Assembly: GCA_023418575.1 (NCBI GenBank)
Contig: JAEZZM010000049.1
Span: 62,001 to 126,000, forward strand
Origin: Actinomycetes bacterium
GTDB taxonomy: Bacteria; Actinomycetota; Coriobacteriia; Coriobacteriales; JAEZZM01
Reading direction: 5' to 3'
DNA: 64,000 nt
Part shown: one piece after another, positions 43,815 through 53,003 of the stretch
How positions within the stretch are numbered: position 1 is the first letter of the stretch
Layout of the letters: every line of letters begins with the position of its first letter
The notes under the pieces: model-generated
What the model was told of the DNA's origin: nothing
The model's database searches: none
What the model saw: only the letters and a program-made list of their open reading frames with translations
Translations under genes and position numbers: made by a program

Positions 43815-45581
43815 ATGCCTCAGATGTATTCCATGCATACTCATAGCTGTGGAGAGCTTACTGCAGAGCATATTGGTCAAGAAGTTACGTTAACGGGTTG
43901 GGTTGCAAAGCGCCGAGATCACGGTGGTCTTATCTTTATTGATTTGCGTGATAGAGAGGGCATTACGCAGTGCACCTTTGACCCAGACTCTTCTGGTCAA
44001 GCCTTTGCAGAAGCAGAGAGAGTTAGGCCCGAGTGGTCAGTTAAAATTACGGGCCTGGTTAGACAGCGTCCTGAAGGTACAGAAAATCCCAATATGCTCA
44101 CCGGTCAAGTTGAGGTTTTGGCTCAAGAGCTAGAAGTGTTAAACAGTTCAAAAACTCCACCGTTCCCTATTGAGAATAATATTGACACAGATGAAGTAGC
44201 AAGAATGCGCTATCGCTATCTTGATTTGCGTCGTCCTGAGATGTATAAGGCTCTCAAGCTTAGAAATGATCTGAGCTTTGCCTTAAGAAATGCCCTTGCA
44301 GCACGTGGTTTTTTGGAGATCGAGACACCAATCTTAACCAAGTCAACTCCTGAGGGTGCGCGCGATTTTATCGTCCCCTCTAGAAATGTTGCGGGAGCAT
44401 TTTATGCATTGCCTCAGTCCCCACAGCTCTTTAAGCAGCTTTTGATGGTGGGTGGCATAGAGCGTTATTACCAGATTGCCCGCTGCTTTAGAGATGAGGA
44501 TCTGCGTGCAGATAGACAGCCAGAGTTTACGCAGGTAGATATTGAGATGAGCTATGTAAGCCAAGAAGACATTCTTTCTACCATGGAAGATGTGTTCAAG
44601 GAGAGCTTTGGTAAGCTGGGCGTAGAGATGCAAACGCCGCTTCCACGCATGCAGTACAAAGAGGCTATGGAGCGCTATGGTACTGATAGGCCAGATACCC
44701 GCTTTGGCATGCTTCTTCATGAAGTAAGCAGTATATTTAGTAATTCTGAATTCAAGGTTTTTGCTTCTGCTGCTCAAGATGGAAAGGTGGTCAAGTGCAT
44801 CAACGCCAAGGGTGCAGGTGACTGGAGTCGCGGAGAAATTGATAAGCTCAATCAGTTTGCAGTTGAACATGGTGCTAAGGGTATGGCTTGGATTGCTTTT
44901 AGTTCTGAAGGTGAGATCAAATCTGCAATCAAAAAGTTTTTAAGTGACGATGAGATCGAAGCGCTTAAACAAGAGATGGAAGTAGAGGCTGGCGACCTCT
45001 TGCTCTTTGCCGCAGATGAGCCAAAGATAGCTAATGAAGTCTTAGGTGCTGTGCGCCTGCACTTAGCAGATCTTTTGGGAATTGACCGTTCTGGTCATGC
45101 TTTCTTGTGGGTAGTAAACTTCCCCATGTTTAAATATGAGGAAGAAGAAAAGCGTTATTCTGCTGAGCATCATCCCTTTACCATGCCGCTTGAGGCTGAT
45201 CTGGATAAGATAGAGGATAAGCCTGAAGAGGTAGGCTCTTATACTTATGACTTTGTTATGGATGGTTATGAGGCTGGCGGTGGTACCCTGCGTATTCACT
45301 CAGAGGAACTTCAGCTTCGTGTTTTAAAGCGTCTTGGCTTTGACGAGCAAAGCGCGCGTGAGCAATTTGGTTTCTTACTTGAGGCGCTCAGTTATGGTGC
45401 TCCACCACACGGTGGTATTGCTTTGGGCCTTGATAGAATTTGTATGCTTCTTAATGGTTCCAAGAGTATTAGGGAAGTTATAGCGTTCCCCAAGACCGCT
45501 TCGGGCTCTGATCCAATGACCAATGCTCCTGATTACGTAAGCCCTAACCAGCTTAAGGAACTTGGCCTTAGAAAGATGTAG
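43815..45581 (+). CDS. aspS: Aspartyl-tRNA synthetase
   Basis: Class II synthetase, 588 residues, bacterial type: N-terminal OB anticodon domain (EVTLTGWVAKRRDHGGLIFIDLRDREG), motif 2 FRDEDLRADRQPEFTQVDIEMSY, the inserted GAD domain of bacterial enzymes, and motif 3 GIALGLDRICMLL. TAAGGAG at 43798-43804 supports the start. Whether it is discriminating (Asp only) or non-discriminating (also Asn) cannot be told by eye. Ends at a strong terminator. Confidence 0.95.
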   Translation: MPQMYSMHTHSCGELTAEHIGQEVTLTGWVAKRRDHGGLIFIDLRDREGITQCTFDPDSSGQAFAEAERVRPEWSVKITGLVRQRPEGTENPNMLTGQVEVLAQELEVLNSSKTPPFPIENNIDTDEVARMRYRYLDLRRPEMYKALKLRNDLSFALRNALAARGFLEIETPILTKSTPEGARDFIVPSRNVAGAFYALPQSPQLFKQLLMVGGIERYYQIARCFRDEDLRADRQPEFTQVDIEMSYVSQEDILSTMEDVFKESFGKLGVEMQTPLPRMQYKEAMERYGTDRPDTRFGMLLHEVSSIFSNSEFKVFASAAQDGKVVKCINAKGAGDWSRGEIDKLNQFAVEHGAKGMAWIAFSSEGEIKSAIKKFLSDDEIEALKQEMEVEAGDLLLFAADEPKIANEVLGAVRLHLADLLGIDRSGHAFLWVVNFPMFKYEEEEKRYSAEHHPFTMPLEADLDKIEDKPEEVGSYTYDFVMDGYEAGGGTLRIHSEELQLRVLKRLGFDEQSAREQFGFLLEALSYGAPPHGGIALGLDRICMLLNGSKSIREVIAFPKTASGSDPMTNAPDYVSPNQLKELGLRKM

Positions 45582-45656
45582 TAGTCTCTAGATTATTGAG
45601 CTATGGTGCACTCTTGCCTCAGTAATGGCAAGCTTAAGTAAGTAATAGTGAGTAGC

Positions 45657-45694
45657 AAAAAAGCGTCAGGTACTAAGATTCCTGGCGCTTTTTG
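45657..45694 (+). terminator. Terminator of aspS
   Basis: AAAAGCGTCAGG pairs with CCTGGCGCTTTT (one wobble) around a ten-base loop, followed by TTTTG. Confidence 0.88.
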
Positions 45695-45845
45695 TATGTG
45701 AGCCTTGATTTGCAATTATAAATCTGCAAACTTTTTAATTTCTTCATTTCGATTGACGCCACCTTGATCTTTATGATATGAGATAGATGAGGAGAATTTA
45801 TATACATAAATAGTTATTTAAATATAAAGAGTCTAGGAGTAAATT

Positions 45846-46388
45846 ATGTTTAGTGGTTCTTTAGCTGAGTGGTTTTCTGGTGTTGTGAGTCTTGTTGCTT
45901 TAGTTGGTGCTTGGAAAGCCTACAAGATTTCATATGAATTGATGAAAAATGATAATAATCGCCTTAGTAATGAGATGGAAATGCAGAGGCGCAAACATGC
46001 TGAGCAAGTTTATGCGACCTATGTTTTTAGAAAAAATGATAAAGATGAGATGCGTTACGCCTTGTTATTAGCAAATAAAAGCAATAGTGTGATTAGGAAC
46101 GTTTGCATCAAAGCTACATTCAAAGATGAATCGTTTATCTGCTATCCAGCAAAAGCAGTTTATCTAGTTCCTGGTGAATATGTAATCGATGCTAAGCTAG
46201 AAGGAAATAAAGTTTCTTGGGAGAACGCACATTACCTTGGATCATTAGAGCAACAAAAGGTATATCGTCCACTAGGCAATACCCCTAACTTTATTGTTAA
46301 AAGCCTGGAGTTTACTGATGCTGCTGGAATACGATGGCAAATAGATGAAAATGGAAAGCTTTCAGAGCTTGAAGATCAAATACTATAA
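45846..46388 (+). CDS. Membrane-anchored protein, unknown
   Basis: A 180-residue protein with one N-terminal membrane helix (about 8-27, FSGVVSLVALVGAWKAY), a charged helical link (NDNNRLSNEMEMQRRKHAEQ) and a soluble domain rich in beta-type segments (YALLLANKSNSVIRNVCIKATF). No catalytic motif is seen. AGGAG at 45834-45838 supports the ATG. Composition is A/T-richer than neighbouring genes, and it sits in a patch with an NlpC/P60 remnant, so acquisition by transfer is plausible. I do not recognise the family. Confidence 0.7.
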   Translation: MFSGSLAEWFSGVVSLVALVGAWKAYKISYELMKNDNNRLSNEMEMQRRKHAEQVYATYVFRKNDKDEMRYALLLANKSNSVIRNVCIKATFKDESFICYPAKAVYLVPGEYVIDAKLEGNKVSWENAHYLGSLEQQKVYRPLGNTPNFIVKSLEFTDAAGIRWQIDENGKLSELEDQIL

Positions 46389-46449
46389 ATTTTTCTTTCC
46401 AATAAGGCCTTGTACTTAGATACTAATCAATTAATAAAGGTGACATACC

Positions 46450-46764
46450 ATGTTTGAAATATTTTTTGATTGGCTTTATGATCGCATTTCTATGTTAATG
46501 GAAATTGTTTACGACTCTACAATTAGAAAGATCATCCCTAGCTTTAGAGAATTTGGCATATTTACTATTCCTAAAGCCATATGTTTGTTTATCTTTGGAT
46601 GGAGCTGCTACCTGTTTTTGGGCTTTATCCGTTGGATAGTTATTAATTTGTGGTACGCTCTTGATGTATTAACATCACCAATTGTACTGATAGCTAGAAT
46701 GACATTCTTAGGCATAGTGGCGACAATTATATTTCATCTGCTTAGATACTTTGAATGTATTTAG
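46450..46764 (+). CDS. Small membrane protein, unknown
   Basis: A 104-residue hydrophobic protein with two or three membrane helices (about 39-70 and 76-98), rich in Ile, Phe and Trp. AAGGTGA precedes the ATG. It follows the 180-residue protein after 61 bases in the same direction, so the two may work together, but nothing points to a role. Confidence 0.6.
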   Translation: MFEIFFDWLYDRISMLMEIVYDSTIRKIIPSFREFGIFTIPKAICLFIFGWSCYLFLGFIRWIVINLWYALDVLTSPIVLIARMTFLGIVATIIFHLLRYFECI

Positions 46765-46786
46765 AAAGAACTTCCAATAATCCTTA

Positions 46787-47089
46787 CTACCTCGGAGTTC
46801 CACCACCCACGATCTTAAAGCTTTTAGGCCACGGATTAGTTGCTGCTTCTTGAACAGGCTGCCCTTTGCTTGGTGCATGAATAATCCTGCCATTACCAAT
46901 ATATACGGCAACGTGCCATACCCATACGCCATCACTTCTTAAAGAGTTATCCTTTTTGGCATAAAAGACTAGATCGCCTGGTCTAAACTTAGATTCATCG
47001 GTAGTCAAGCATCCTTGCTGCTGCATATACCTATAGATTGATTGTGCTTGCCTTGGTATCTTAACACCACGTGCCCTAAGAGCATAAAA
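46787..47089 (-). pseudogene. Truncated NlpC/P60 cell-wall peptidase
   Basis: The reading frame translates to the second half of an NlpC/P60 domain: YALRARGVKIPRQAQSIY, then FRPGDLVFYA, HVAVYIGNG and IIHAPSKG, so the catalytic histidine and third polar residue remain. The DCSG segment carrying the catalytic cysteine should lie immediately upstream of YALRARG, but there the frame runs into two TAA codons (47090-47095) and a perfect hairpin. The first possible internal ATG is 47026. Such a fragment cannot be an active peptidase. Confidence 0.75.
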
Positions 47090-47101
47090 TTATTATAAAA
47101 A

Positions 47102-47133
47102 GCTAAAAAGCGGCCGATAGGCCGCTTTTTAGC
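47102..47133. terminator. Perfect 14-base inverted repeat, bidirectional terminator
   Basis: GCTAAAAAGCGGCC, loop GATA, GGCCGCTTTTTAGC. On either strand it gives a GC stem followed by TTTTT. It probably ends the pirin transcript and marks the edge of the truncated NlpC/P60 gene. Confidence 0.85.
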
Positions 47134-47275
47134 GGGCAGCCGACCTAGCGCTAAATGGACTCATTCGAATCTAGAGCACTAAGCTAGAAGCAATAACCCA
47201 ATTATTTTATTGATCTTAAGTAGGTGCATGCTGGAGCCAATCTCTTGTTTAAAGAATCAAGCATACCTGAGTGTT

Positions 47276-48121
47276 TTATTTCTCATAATAAGTCTGATCT
47301 TTAATAAATGTCTTGCTTTCAAGCTCAACAAGAGCCTGATGCAGCTCGTCTTGGGTATTCATTACTATTGGCCCTGCCCAAGCTATAGGCTCTTTTAGAG
47401 CATAAGATGCAATGTATAAAAGCTGCACGGCCTTATCGCTAGCTTGAATCTCAAGCTCAGTACCCTCACTCAGTTTTACTGCAGTTTTTTCTGCAATATG
47501 TTCCCCATTAATGATGACATCTCCCTTAAGTGTGAAGAGCATAATAGATTCATCCTCATTCATTTTTATCGTAAATTGTGCCTGAGGATTAAGTTGGATA
47601 TCATAGTAGTTAAGAGGAAGGTGATCACCTTTAAAGCCATGGTGGTCTTGGTAGCTTCCTGCTAAGAGTCGCAGTGTTCCACCATCAATTTTTATCTCTT
47701 GAATATCCTCGTTGTGGATGCTGGTATAACTTGGTGCGCTCATCTTTTCTTGAGCGGGCAGATTAAGCCAAAGCTGTGCTCCCAAAAGCTCATCTGAAGG
47801 AGGGAGAGTTTCTTCGTGGATAATGCCAGATCCAGAATTCATCCACTGTACTTCTCCACCTGTAACAGCTGCTTCATTTCCCAGGCTGTCTCTGTGTATC
47901 ATGGCACCTTTAGAAACGTAGCTAATGGTTTCTATACCTCGATGAGGGTGAAAGGGAAAGCCTGCCGTGTATTCATCAGGGTTGTTGCTATCAAAGGAGT
48001 CAAGCATAAGGACGGGGTCAAAAATCTCTGTGTCTTTATGGCCAAGCACGCGCATTAAGTGCACGCCTGCACCATCAATGGCTCTAGTTCCTCTTACTGT
48101 ATGAGTTATTGTTCTTTTCAT
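47276..48121 (-). CDS. Pirin-family cupin protein
   Basis: A 281-residue bicupin. The N-terminal cupin has the pirin metal site FPFHPHRGIET with two histidines, and SGSGIIHEETLP with the third histidine and glutamate. Some pirins are quercetinases; others bind transcription factors or metabolic enzymes. AGGTAGG precedes the ATG. It is a single-gene unit; role in this organism is open. Confidence 0.88.
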   Translation of the reverse strand: MKRTITHTVRGTRAIDGAGVHLMRVLGHKDTEIFDPVLMLDSFDSNNPDEYTAGFPFHPHRGIETISYVSKGAMIHRDSLGNEAAVTGGEVQWMNSGSGIIHEETLPPSDELLGAQLWLNLPAQEKMSAPSYTSIHNEDIQEIKIDGGTLRLLAGSYQDHHGFKGDHLPLNYYDIQLNPQAQFTIKMNEDESIMLFTLKGDVIINGEHIAEKTAVKLSEGTELEIQASDKAVQLLYIASYALKEPIAWAGPIVMNTQDELHQALVELESKTFIKDQTYYEK

Positions 48122-48590
48122 AATTTACACCTACCTCTTAGAAATCTGACATAGGATATGTATGCAAGTCTGGCCTCTTATGTGATATGAAATGTGCCAT
48201 GTGGCTAAGATGCCATGGGTTTGTAGCTTAAGCATATTGGAGCTTTACCTTCAATAGTTAAGGCGCAGGACAAGGCATATTAAGCGGCCTACTCCTTAAG
48301 CTTTAGATGTTTACTTGTGCTTATAAGGAGACGCAGCTTAGAAAGCCATTCATCAAGGAGTAGTCTCTAAATATTTACGTATACAGAACTCTTGCGGCAG
48401 CTTGTATATTTAAAGATTCTTCCCAATTTTTAAAAGTGATATAAGAAAGTTGAGCTAAAGACTGGTAAAAGGTGGTCTTTTGGGGATAACTTGTAACAGC
48501 ACAACCAAAAGCCCTTATATGCCAATGCGGCACATAAGGGCTGTGTAATTACTTATACCAGGCTCGCGGATTTGTTAGAAGCTTACGACA
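48122..48590. other. Gap between pirin and LPXTG gene
   Basis: No gene found in 469 bases. CTACTCCTT (about 48288) and AAGGAGTAG (about 48355) could pair over a long loop. A terminator for the upstream minus-strand gene lies near its right end (see 48504-48542). Confidence 0.45.
48504..48542 (-). terminator. Terminator of the 810-residue LPXTG gene
   Basis: AGCCCTTAT and ATAAGGGCT pair, extended by TGCC/GGCA, followed on the minus strand by TTTTGG. Confidence 0.7.
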
Positions 48591-51023
48591 CTAAGATCTA
48601 TAAGCTCTTCTTGCTGCTATAAGGCTTATGCACCCCATAAGGGTAAGACCGCTGGCAAGCATAGCATAGGAGCTTTGACCTGTTTTGGGTAGAGCGCCAA
48701 TCTTTTGAGCTCTCTCAAGCGGTGGGATACCTGGCTTTGTGGGCTCTGCAGGACTTGGTGGTGTTGGATCTGCTGGCTTGTCAGGTTCACCAGGCTTTTC
48801 TGGCTGTGTGGGATCTGGGGGTGTTGGTTTCTCTGGTTCCTCTGGTTTGGGATCTTCTGGTTTTGGCTTATTGGTCATTGTTAACTGAGAAACTTCAGTG
48901 GGCGCTAACTCTCTCATAGTTTCAGTTGAGATCTTATCGCCCTCAGCTCCTGGTCCACTAGCTTCAACAGTGCTAATGAAAGCATTGCCTTTCTCGCGCA
49001 AGCCATAACTTATCGCCTTGTTTCCTGCTTCAATAGGAAGATGCTCAACAAGATATTCAAAATTATTATCTTTGTTTAGCTTGATCTCTTGCAAAACATA
49101 GCTGCGCTGAGGATCTGTTATATTTAGAAGCTCAATAATAACTTCTTGAGGCGTGGTTCCTTGTGCCCATTGTTTGACTACCTTAAGATTAAAGCCCCTG
49201 TCTTCTCCCAGTACAACAGTGCCGTTTGTGGCAATTGCCCCACCACGGGCTGCGCTATTGTTAATAAAATTAACAGTGGATAAAGAGCGGGCTAAGTCAA
49301 TTCCATCAGTACTTGCACTTATAGCCTTTAGGCTTACTGCATCTTGTGATTCGCGAGGGAGGGTTTCTAAGGCTTTATCGCCCTCTTTATAACGCTCTGC
49401 AGCTTGGTCAGGATTGCTTGAACCATCTGTGTACCAGTTAATTTTAGTTCCACCTAGCATACGATCAGACACCGTAATACTAAAGTCTTTATTGCTATCC
49501 TTATCTGGATTGATCTTACTGTCAACAGCATGGGATTTCTTTACAGAGCTAAGTTCATCTCCATCATGAACAGCGCTGTTAGGGCCAAAGCCTGCACTGT
49601 TAGAAACATAAAGCTCAGTATTGCCGGTGGGGCAGTACCAAAGTGCACCACCAGAACCTTTTGGCATGGCAACACTTTGACCATAGTAGTTCCAATTAAG
49701 ATCAACGTCTTGTTCAAGTGCTTTGTTTTGGTCAAAGAAAGCATTCTTGATATAGAGTTTATAGGGGACAGAGCTTAAATATATTGCTCCACCAAAACGC
49801 AGGGCGGTATTTTGTTCAAAATCAGCCTTATTGATTTTTGCATTATTAGAGGAGATATAGAGTGCTCCGCCTGCAAGCTGTGCATTGTTATTTTTAAAAC
49901 TTCCGTCATTTATAGTGAGAGGGGCTGCAAAATTTCTCTCCCAGGTGCTAATTTGTGTGATATTGTTTGCCTGCGCTAGATTGCTCAAGCGAGATCCACC
50001 ATCTTCTCCTGCGCTTGAACGATAGCGATCAGCATTAGCTATAGCGCCACCCAATCGTGAATTATTGTTTTTAAACTCACCACCGTTGATACTTAGCTGA
50101 GTTCCAAAATCTTGAAAGATGGCACCTCCGGCTTCGCGGCCATAGTTTGATTCAAAGCTGCCACCAGAGATAGTGCCGCGTGCACCATAAGCCAGTTGTA
50201 AAACTCCACCGTACATGCCCTTGTTATTGCTAAAATGACCGCCTTTTATTTCAACAGAGCCAGTATTAACTGAAATAGCTCCAGGAATAGGCATTTTAAA
50301 ATCGCGATTGTCTAGAATGCTACTCACTATGTTGTTATCTTTTATCTCAGCGTTATTAATAAGAAGAGAGCCACCTGCACTTACTCCTATGGCAGGGGCT
50401 GCAGAATAACCTTGGTTCCAGTTACGTACAAAGTCGTAGCTCTTATTTGCAATGGTCTCCGTATATATAGAAGTATTGTTGTTAATCTGCGCCTGATTAA
50501 TAGTGAGCTTTCCTCCATTTACATATAGAGGAGCTTGAGCAAGGCCTGCAACTTGAGAGTTTATAAAGGCAGCATTATTAATAATAACCTCTCCCTCAAC
50601 ATGTAAGAGGCTGCCTCGTCCTGACACTTGTGTCTTAGATTGCATGCCATCAAAAGTGATAAGCGGATCATCTTCAGATTGAGAAATACTGAGCTTTGAT
50701 CCTTTTGCAAGCTTAAACATAGCATCACCAAGTTTAGCGGCATCGCTGTTAAAAAATCCAAGTTTTAAGCTGAGTGCTTTACTTGCTCTAAGCTTGATGT
50801 TTTTATCGCCGTCAATGATTAGAGGCTCTGCCATATCTAGAGATTCTTCAAGGATGATGCTTAGTTCTTGAGAGGCGGGGGCTTGTTGTATTGCCAACTT
50901 AAGCTCCTCAAAGCTGGAGACTCTAATTTCTTCTGCAAAAGCTTGATGTGGCTGACTGTAAAAAAGAGCCCCCATTACAAAGATGCTAATTACAAAAAGT
51001 GCGGTGCTTTTAAGCGCTTTCAT
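48591..51023 (-). CDS. LPXTG beta-helix surface protein
   Basis: An 810-residue wall-anchored protein. Signal peptide 1-30 (ALFVISIFVMGALF ... QAFA). Residues about 130-480 form a right-handed beta-helix like chlamydial polymorphic membrane proteins, with repeated GGAI/GGAL (GGAIFQDFG, GGALYISS, GGAIYLSS) and runs of Asn. A Cna-B-like module lies near 610-700 (LKVVKQWAQGTTPQEVIIELLN). Then a Pro/Glu/Lys spacer with PEKPGEPDKP repeats, LPKTG, a hydrophobic stretch and RRAYRS. GGGGG six bases before ATG. A likely adhesin or host-contact protein by class; no ligand can be named. Confidence 0.85.
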   Translation of the reverse strand: MKALKSTALFVISIFVMGALFYSQPHQAFAEEIRVSSFEELKLAIQQAPASQELSIILEESLDMAEPLIIDGDKNIKLRASKALSLKLGFFNSDAAKLGDAMFKLAKGSKLSISQSEDDPLITFDGMQSKTQVSGRGSLLHVEGEVIINNAAFINSQVAGLAQAPLYVNGGKLTINQAQINNNTSIYTETIANKSYDFVRNWNQGYSAAPAIGVSAGGSLLINNAEIKDNNIVSSILDNRDFKMPIPGAISVNTGSVEIKGGHFSNNKGMYGGVLQLAYGARGTISGGSFESNYGREAGGAIFQDFGTQLSINGGEFKNNNSRLGGAIANADRYRSSAGEDGGSRLSNLAQANNITQISTWERNFAAPLTINDGSFKNNNAQLAGGALYISSNNAKINKADFEQNTALRFGGAIYLSSVPYKLYIKNAFFDQNKALEQDVDLNWNYYGQSVAMPKGSGGALWYCPTGNTELYVSNSAGFGPNSAVHDGDELSSVKKSHAVDSKINPDKDSNKDFSITVSDRMLGGTKINWYTDGSSNPDQAAERYKEGDKALETLPRESQDAVSLKAISASTDGIDLARSLSTVNFINNSAARGGAIATNGTVVLGEDRGFNLKVVKQWAQGTTPQEVIIELLNITDPQRSYVLQEIKLNKDNNFEYLVEHLPIEAGNKAISYGLREKGNAFISTVEASGPGAEGDKISTETMRELAPTEVSQLTMTNKPKPEDPKPEEPEKPTPPDPTQPEKPGEPDKPADPTPPSPAEPTKPGIPPLERAQKIGALPKTGQSSYAMLASGLTLMGCISLIAARRAYRS

Positions 51024-51213
51024 GGCAAACCCCCATTAATTGAGCTGCGATTTAAGTATAGTTAGTAAAATTATACTACTAAGATTTACAGATTACGCAC
51101 TAAGTTCAATAACTTAGAGAAGATTTTAAGAATGCTTAAGAAGCTTACAAAAAGCCTATAAATTTAGGATTTCTGCGCTTAAGCCTTGAATATATGAATA
51201 AAATTGTCGAAGC

Positions 51214-51222
51214 TGCTAGAAT
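51214..51222 (+). promoter_or_regulatory. Extended -10 promoter of the antiporter gene
   Basis: TGC-TAGAAT, an extended -10 form, with no good -35; about 47 bases before the antiporter start. Confidence 0.4.
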
Positions 51223-51268
51223 AGAAATGTTGTGTTGATTAAATCGTATCTAAAAGGAGATTTATCTC

Positions 51269-52642
51269 ATGGAAATCGGAGAATTGCTGCCTATATGGAG
51301 TATTATCCCTTTCGTGGGCATGCTATTGTCAATAGCTATCTTCCCCTTGGTTAAGCCGCACTGGTGGGAAGAGCATCTTATTCATGTTGCGGTGTTTTGG
51401 TCACTCATTTTCTTAGTGCCTTTTACCTTTGCTTTTGGAACCCACGCTTTGGCGCACAGCTTGGTTGAGTCTGTAGTACTTGACTACATTCCCTTTATTA
51501 CCTTGCTCTTTGGACTTTTTGTAGTAGCTGGTGGTATTGCGCTTAAGGGGACGCTCATTGGCTCTACCAAGGTAAATATTGCTATTTTAACGATAGGAAC
51601 GGCGCTCGCTTCATGGGTGGGAACTACAGGTGCTGCTATGCTTTTTATCCGCCCTTTGTTAAGAGCAAACAAGTGGCGTAAGTATAAAGCTCACATTGTG
51701 GTCTTTTTCATTTTTATGGTAGCTAACCTTGGCGGCTGTCTTACCCCTCTGGGTGATCCTCCACTATTTTTGGGCTACTTGCGCGGTGTTCCCTTCTTTT
51801 GGACCATTGAGCATATCGTGCCCATGATGCTCCTTAATGGTGTTTTGCTACTTATTGTTTATACACTTCTTGATCGTTACTATATTGCGCGCGAGAAAAA
51901 AGAGGGTAGAAGCCCTTCAGATGTTTTGGATGGACAGACCAAAGAAAAGCTTTCATTAGAAGGTGTTCATAACTTTATCTTCCTTGGAATGATTATCTTT
52001 GCTGTTATCTTGAATGGTTCCATCCCCAAGATGGATGCCTTTATTAATCCTGCAACGGGCAAGACTTACGGTTTTGAGTTAATGGGCTTCCATTTGGGTG
52101 TTGAATACTTTGTTCAAATCATCATCATTTGGCTTGCCGCCTTCTTAAGCCTTAAGACTACCCGCAAGAGCACGCGTGAGCTCAATGGCTTTAATTTTGC
52201 TCCCATTGCTGAGGTGGCACAGCTCTTTATTGGTATCTTTATCACCATGATCCCTGCTCTTGCTCTATTGCATGCTCATGGTGCAGATCTTGGCCTGAAG
52301 CATGCATGGCAATTCTTCTGGGCAACCGGTCTGCTTTCATCCTTCTTAGATAACGCTCCAACCTATGTAGTATTCCTCACCACTGCAGGTTCTTTGGGCA
52401 TGACAGAAGGTGTGGTAACCACAGTTGGCACAGTTGCTATTATTGACCTTTTGGCAATTAGTGCTGGTGCAGTCTTTATGGGTGCAAATACCTATATTGG
52501 TAACGCTCCAAACTTTATGGTTAAATCCATCGCCGAAGGTGATGGGGTCAAGATGCCTTCCTTCTTTGGTTACATGGGCTGGTCATTTTGCATCCTCATT
52601 CCCATCTTTATCATTAACACCCTGCTCTTCTTCCTACACTAA
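51269..52642 (+). CDS. NhaD-like sodium:proton antiporter
   Basis: A 457-residue membrane protein of the ion-transporter superfamily, with around eleven hydrophobic helices. Two inverted half signatures stand out: GTTGAAMLFIRPLLRANKW ... NLGGCLTPLGDPPLFLGYLRG in the first half and SSFLDNAPTYVVFL ... GAVFMGANTYIGNAPNFMVKSIAE in the second. These resemble NhaD and CitM-type carriers; proteins of this kind are annotated as sodium:proton antiporters, though a carboxylate substrate is possible. AAAGGAG precedes the ATG. Single-gene unit ended by a terminator. Confidence 0.8.
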   Translation: MEIGELLPIWSIIPFVGMLLSIAIFPLVKPHWWEEHLIHVAVFWSLIFLVPFTFAFGTHALAHSLVESVVLDYIPFITLLFGLFVVAGGIALKGTLIGSTKVNIAILTIGTALASWVGTTGAAMLFIRPLLRANKWRKYKAHIVVFFIFMVANLGGCLTPLGDPPLFLGYLRGVPFFWTIEHIVPMMLLNGVLLLIVYTLLDRYYIAREKKEGRSPSDVLDGQTKEKLSLEGVHNFIFLGMIIFAVILNGSIPKMDAFINPATGKTYGFELMGFHLGVEYFVQIIIIWLAAFLSLKTTRKSTRELNGFNFAPIAEVAQLFIGIFITMIPALALLHAHGADLGLKHAWQFFWATGLLSSFLDNAPTYVVFLTTAGSLGMTEGVVTTVGTVAIIDLLAISAGAVFMGANTYIGNAPNFMVKSIAEGDGVKMPSFFGYMGWSFCILIPIFIINTLLFFLH

Positions 52643-52692
52643 ACTAAGTTGAGCGACAGCGCTTAAAAGCTAACTTTTAGCTCGTAGTACTT

Positions 52693-52735
52693 AAAGACCT
52701 CTGGAGCTTCAAAAGCTCTGGGGGTCTTGTTTTAT
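52693..52735 (+). terminator. Terminator of the antiporter gene
   Basis: AAGACC...GGAGCTT pairs with AAGCTC...GGTCTT around CAA, then GTTTTA. A TTATCGG word follows directly. Confidence 0.75.
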
Positions 52736-52740
52736 CGGAA

Positions 52741-52859
52741 AACAATAAGTGATAACTGACATAAACAATAGGCGATAACTGGCATTAAACAATAAGTGAT
52801 AACTGACATAAAACAGTAGGGGATAACTGGCATTAAACAGTAGGTGATAACAGGCATTA
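52741..52859. repeat. Five 24-bp direct repeats (iterons)
   Basis: Units start at 52741, 52764, 52788, 52812 and 52836, with consensus near AACARTAAGTGATAACTG plus RCATWA. GATAAC is kept in every unit. They stand about 145 bases before napA with nothing between but the presumed promoter, where an activator or repressor could bind. Confidence 0.88.
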
Positions 52860-53003
52860 TTCTTAAAATAGAAGAATTAAATTTGACCAATGCAACGAAA
52901 AATGAGACTAAGCTTCGATATTATTAAACAACCAGATTGAAGATAGCCACTCATGCAGGCTCAGTTCTATGAGCCTGTTTTAATGTAGTGACAAGGAGGG
53001 TAT
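52860..53003 (+). promoter_or_regulatory. Presumed napA promoter region
   Basis: TTGACC at 52883-52888 is the best -35; GACTAA 17 bases on is a poor -10, which suggests the need for an activator. AAGGAGG directs the napA start. Confidence 0.3.

Noticed and set aside
44343..44870. 175-codon ORF antisense to aspS
   Set aside because: It is a shadow frame of a highly conserved gene, without an SD or a recognisable protein.
52741..52859. CRISPR array
   Set aside because: The 24-base units are directly adjacent with no unique spacers, and no cas genes are near.
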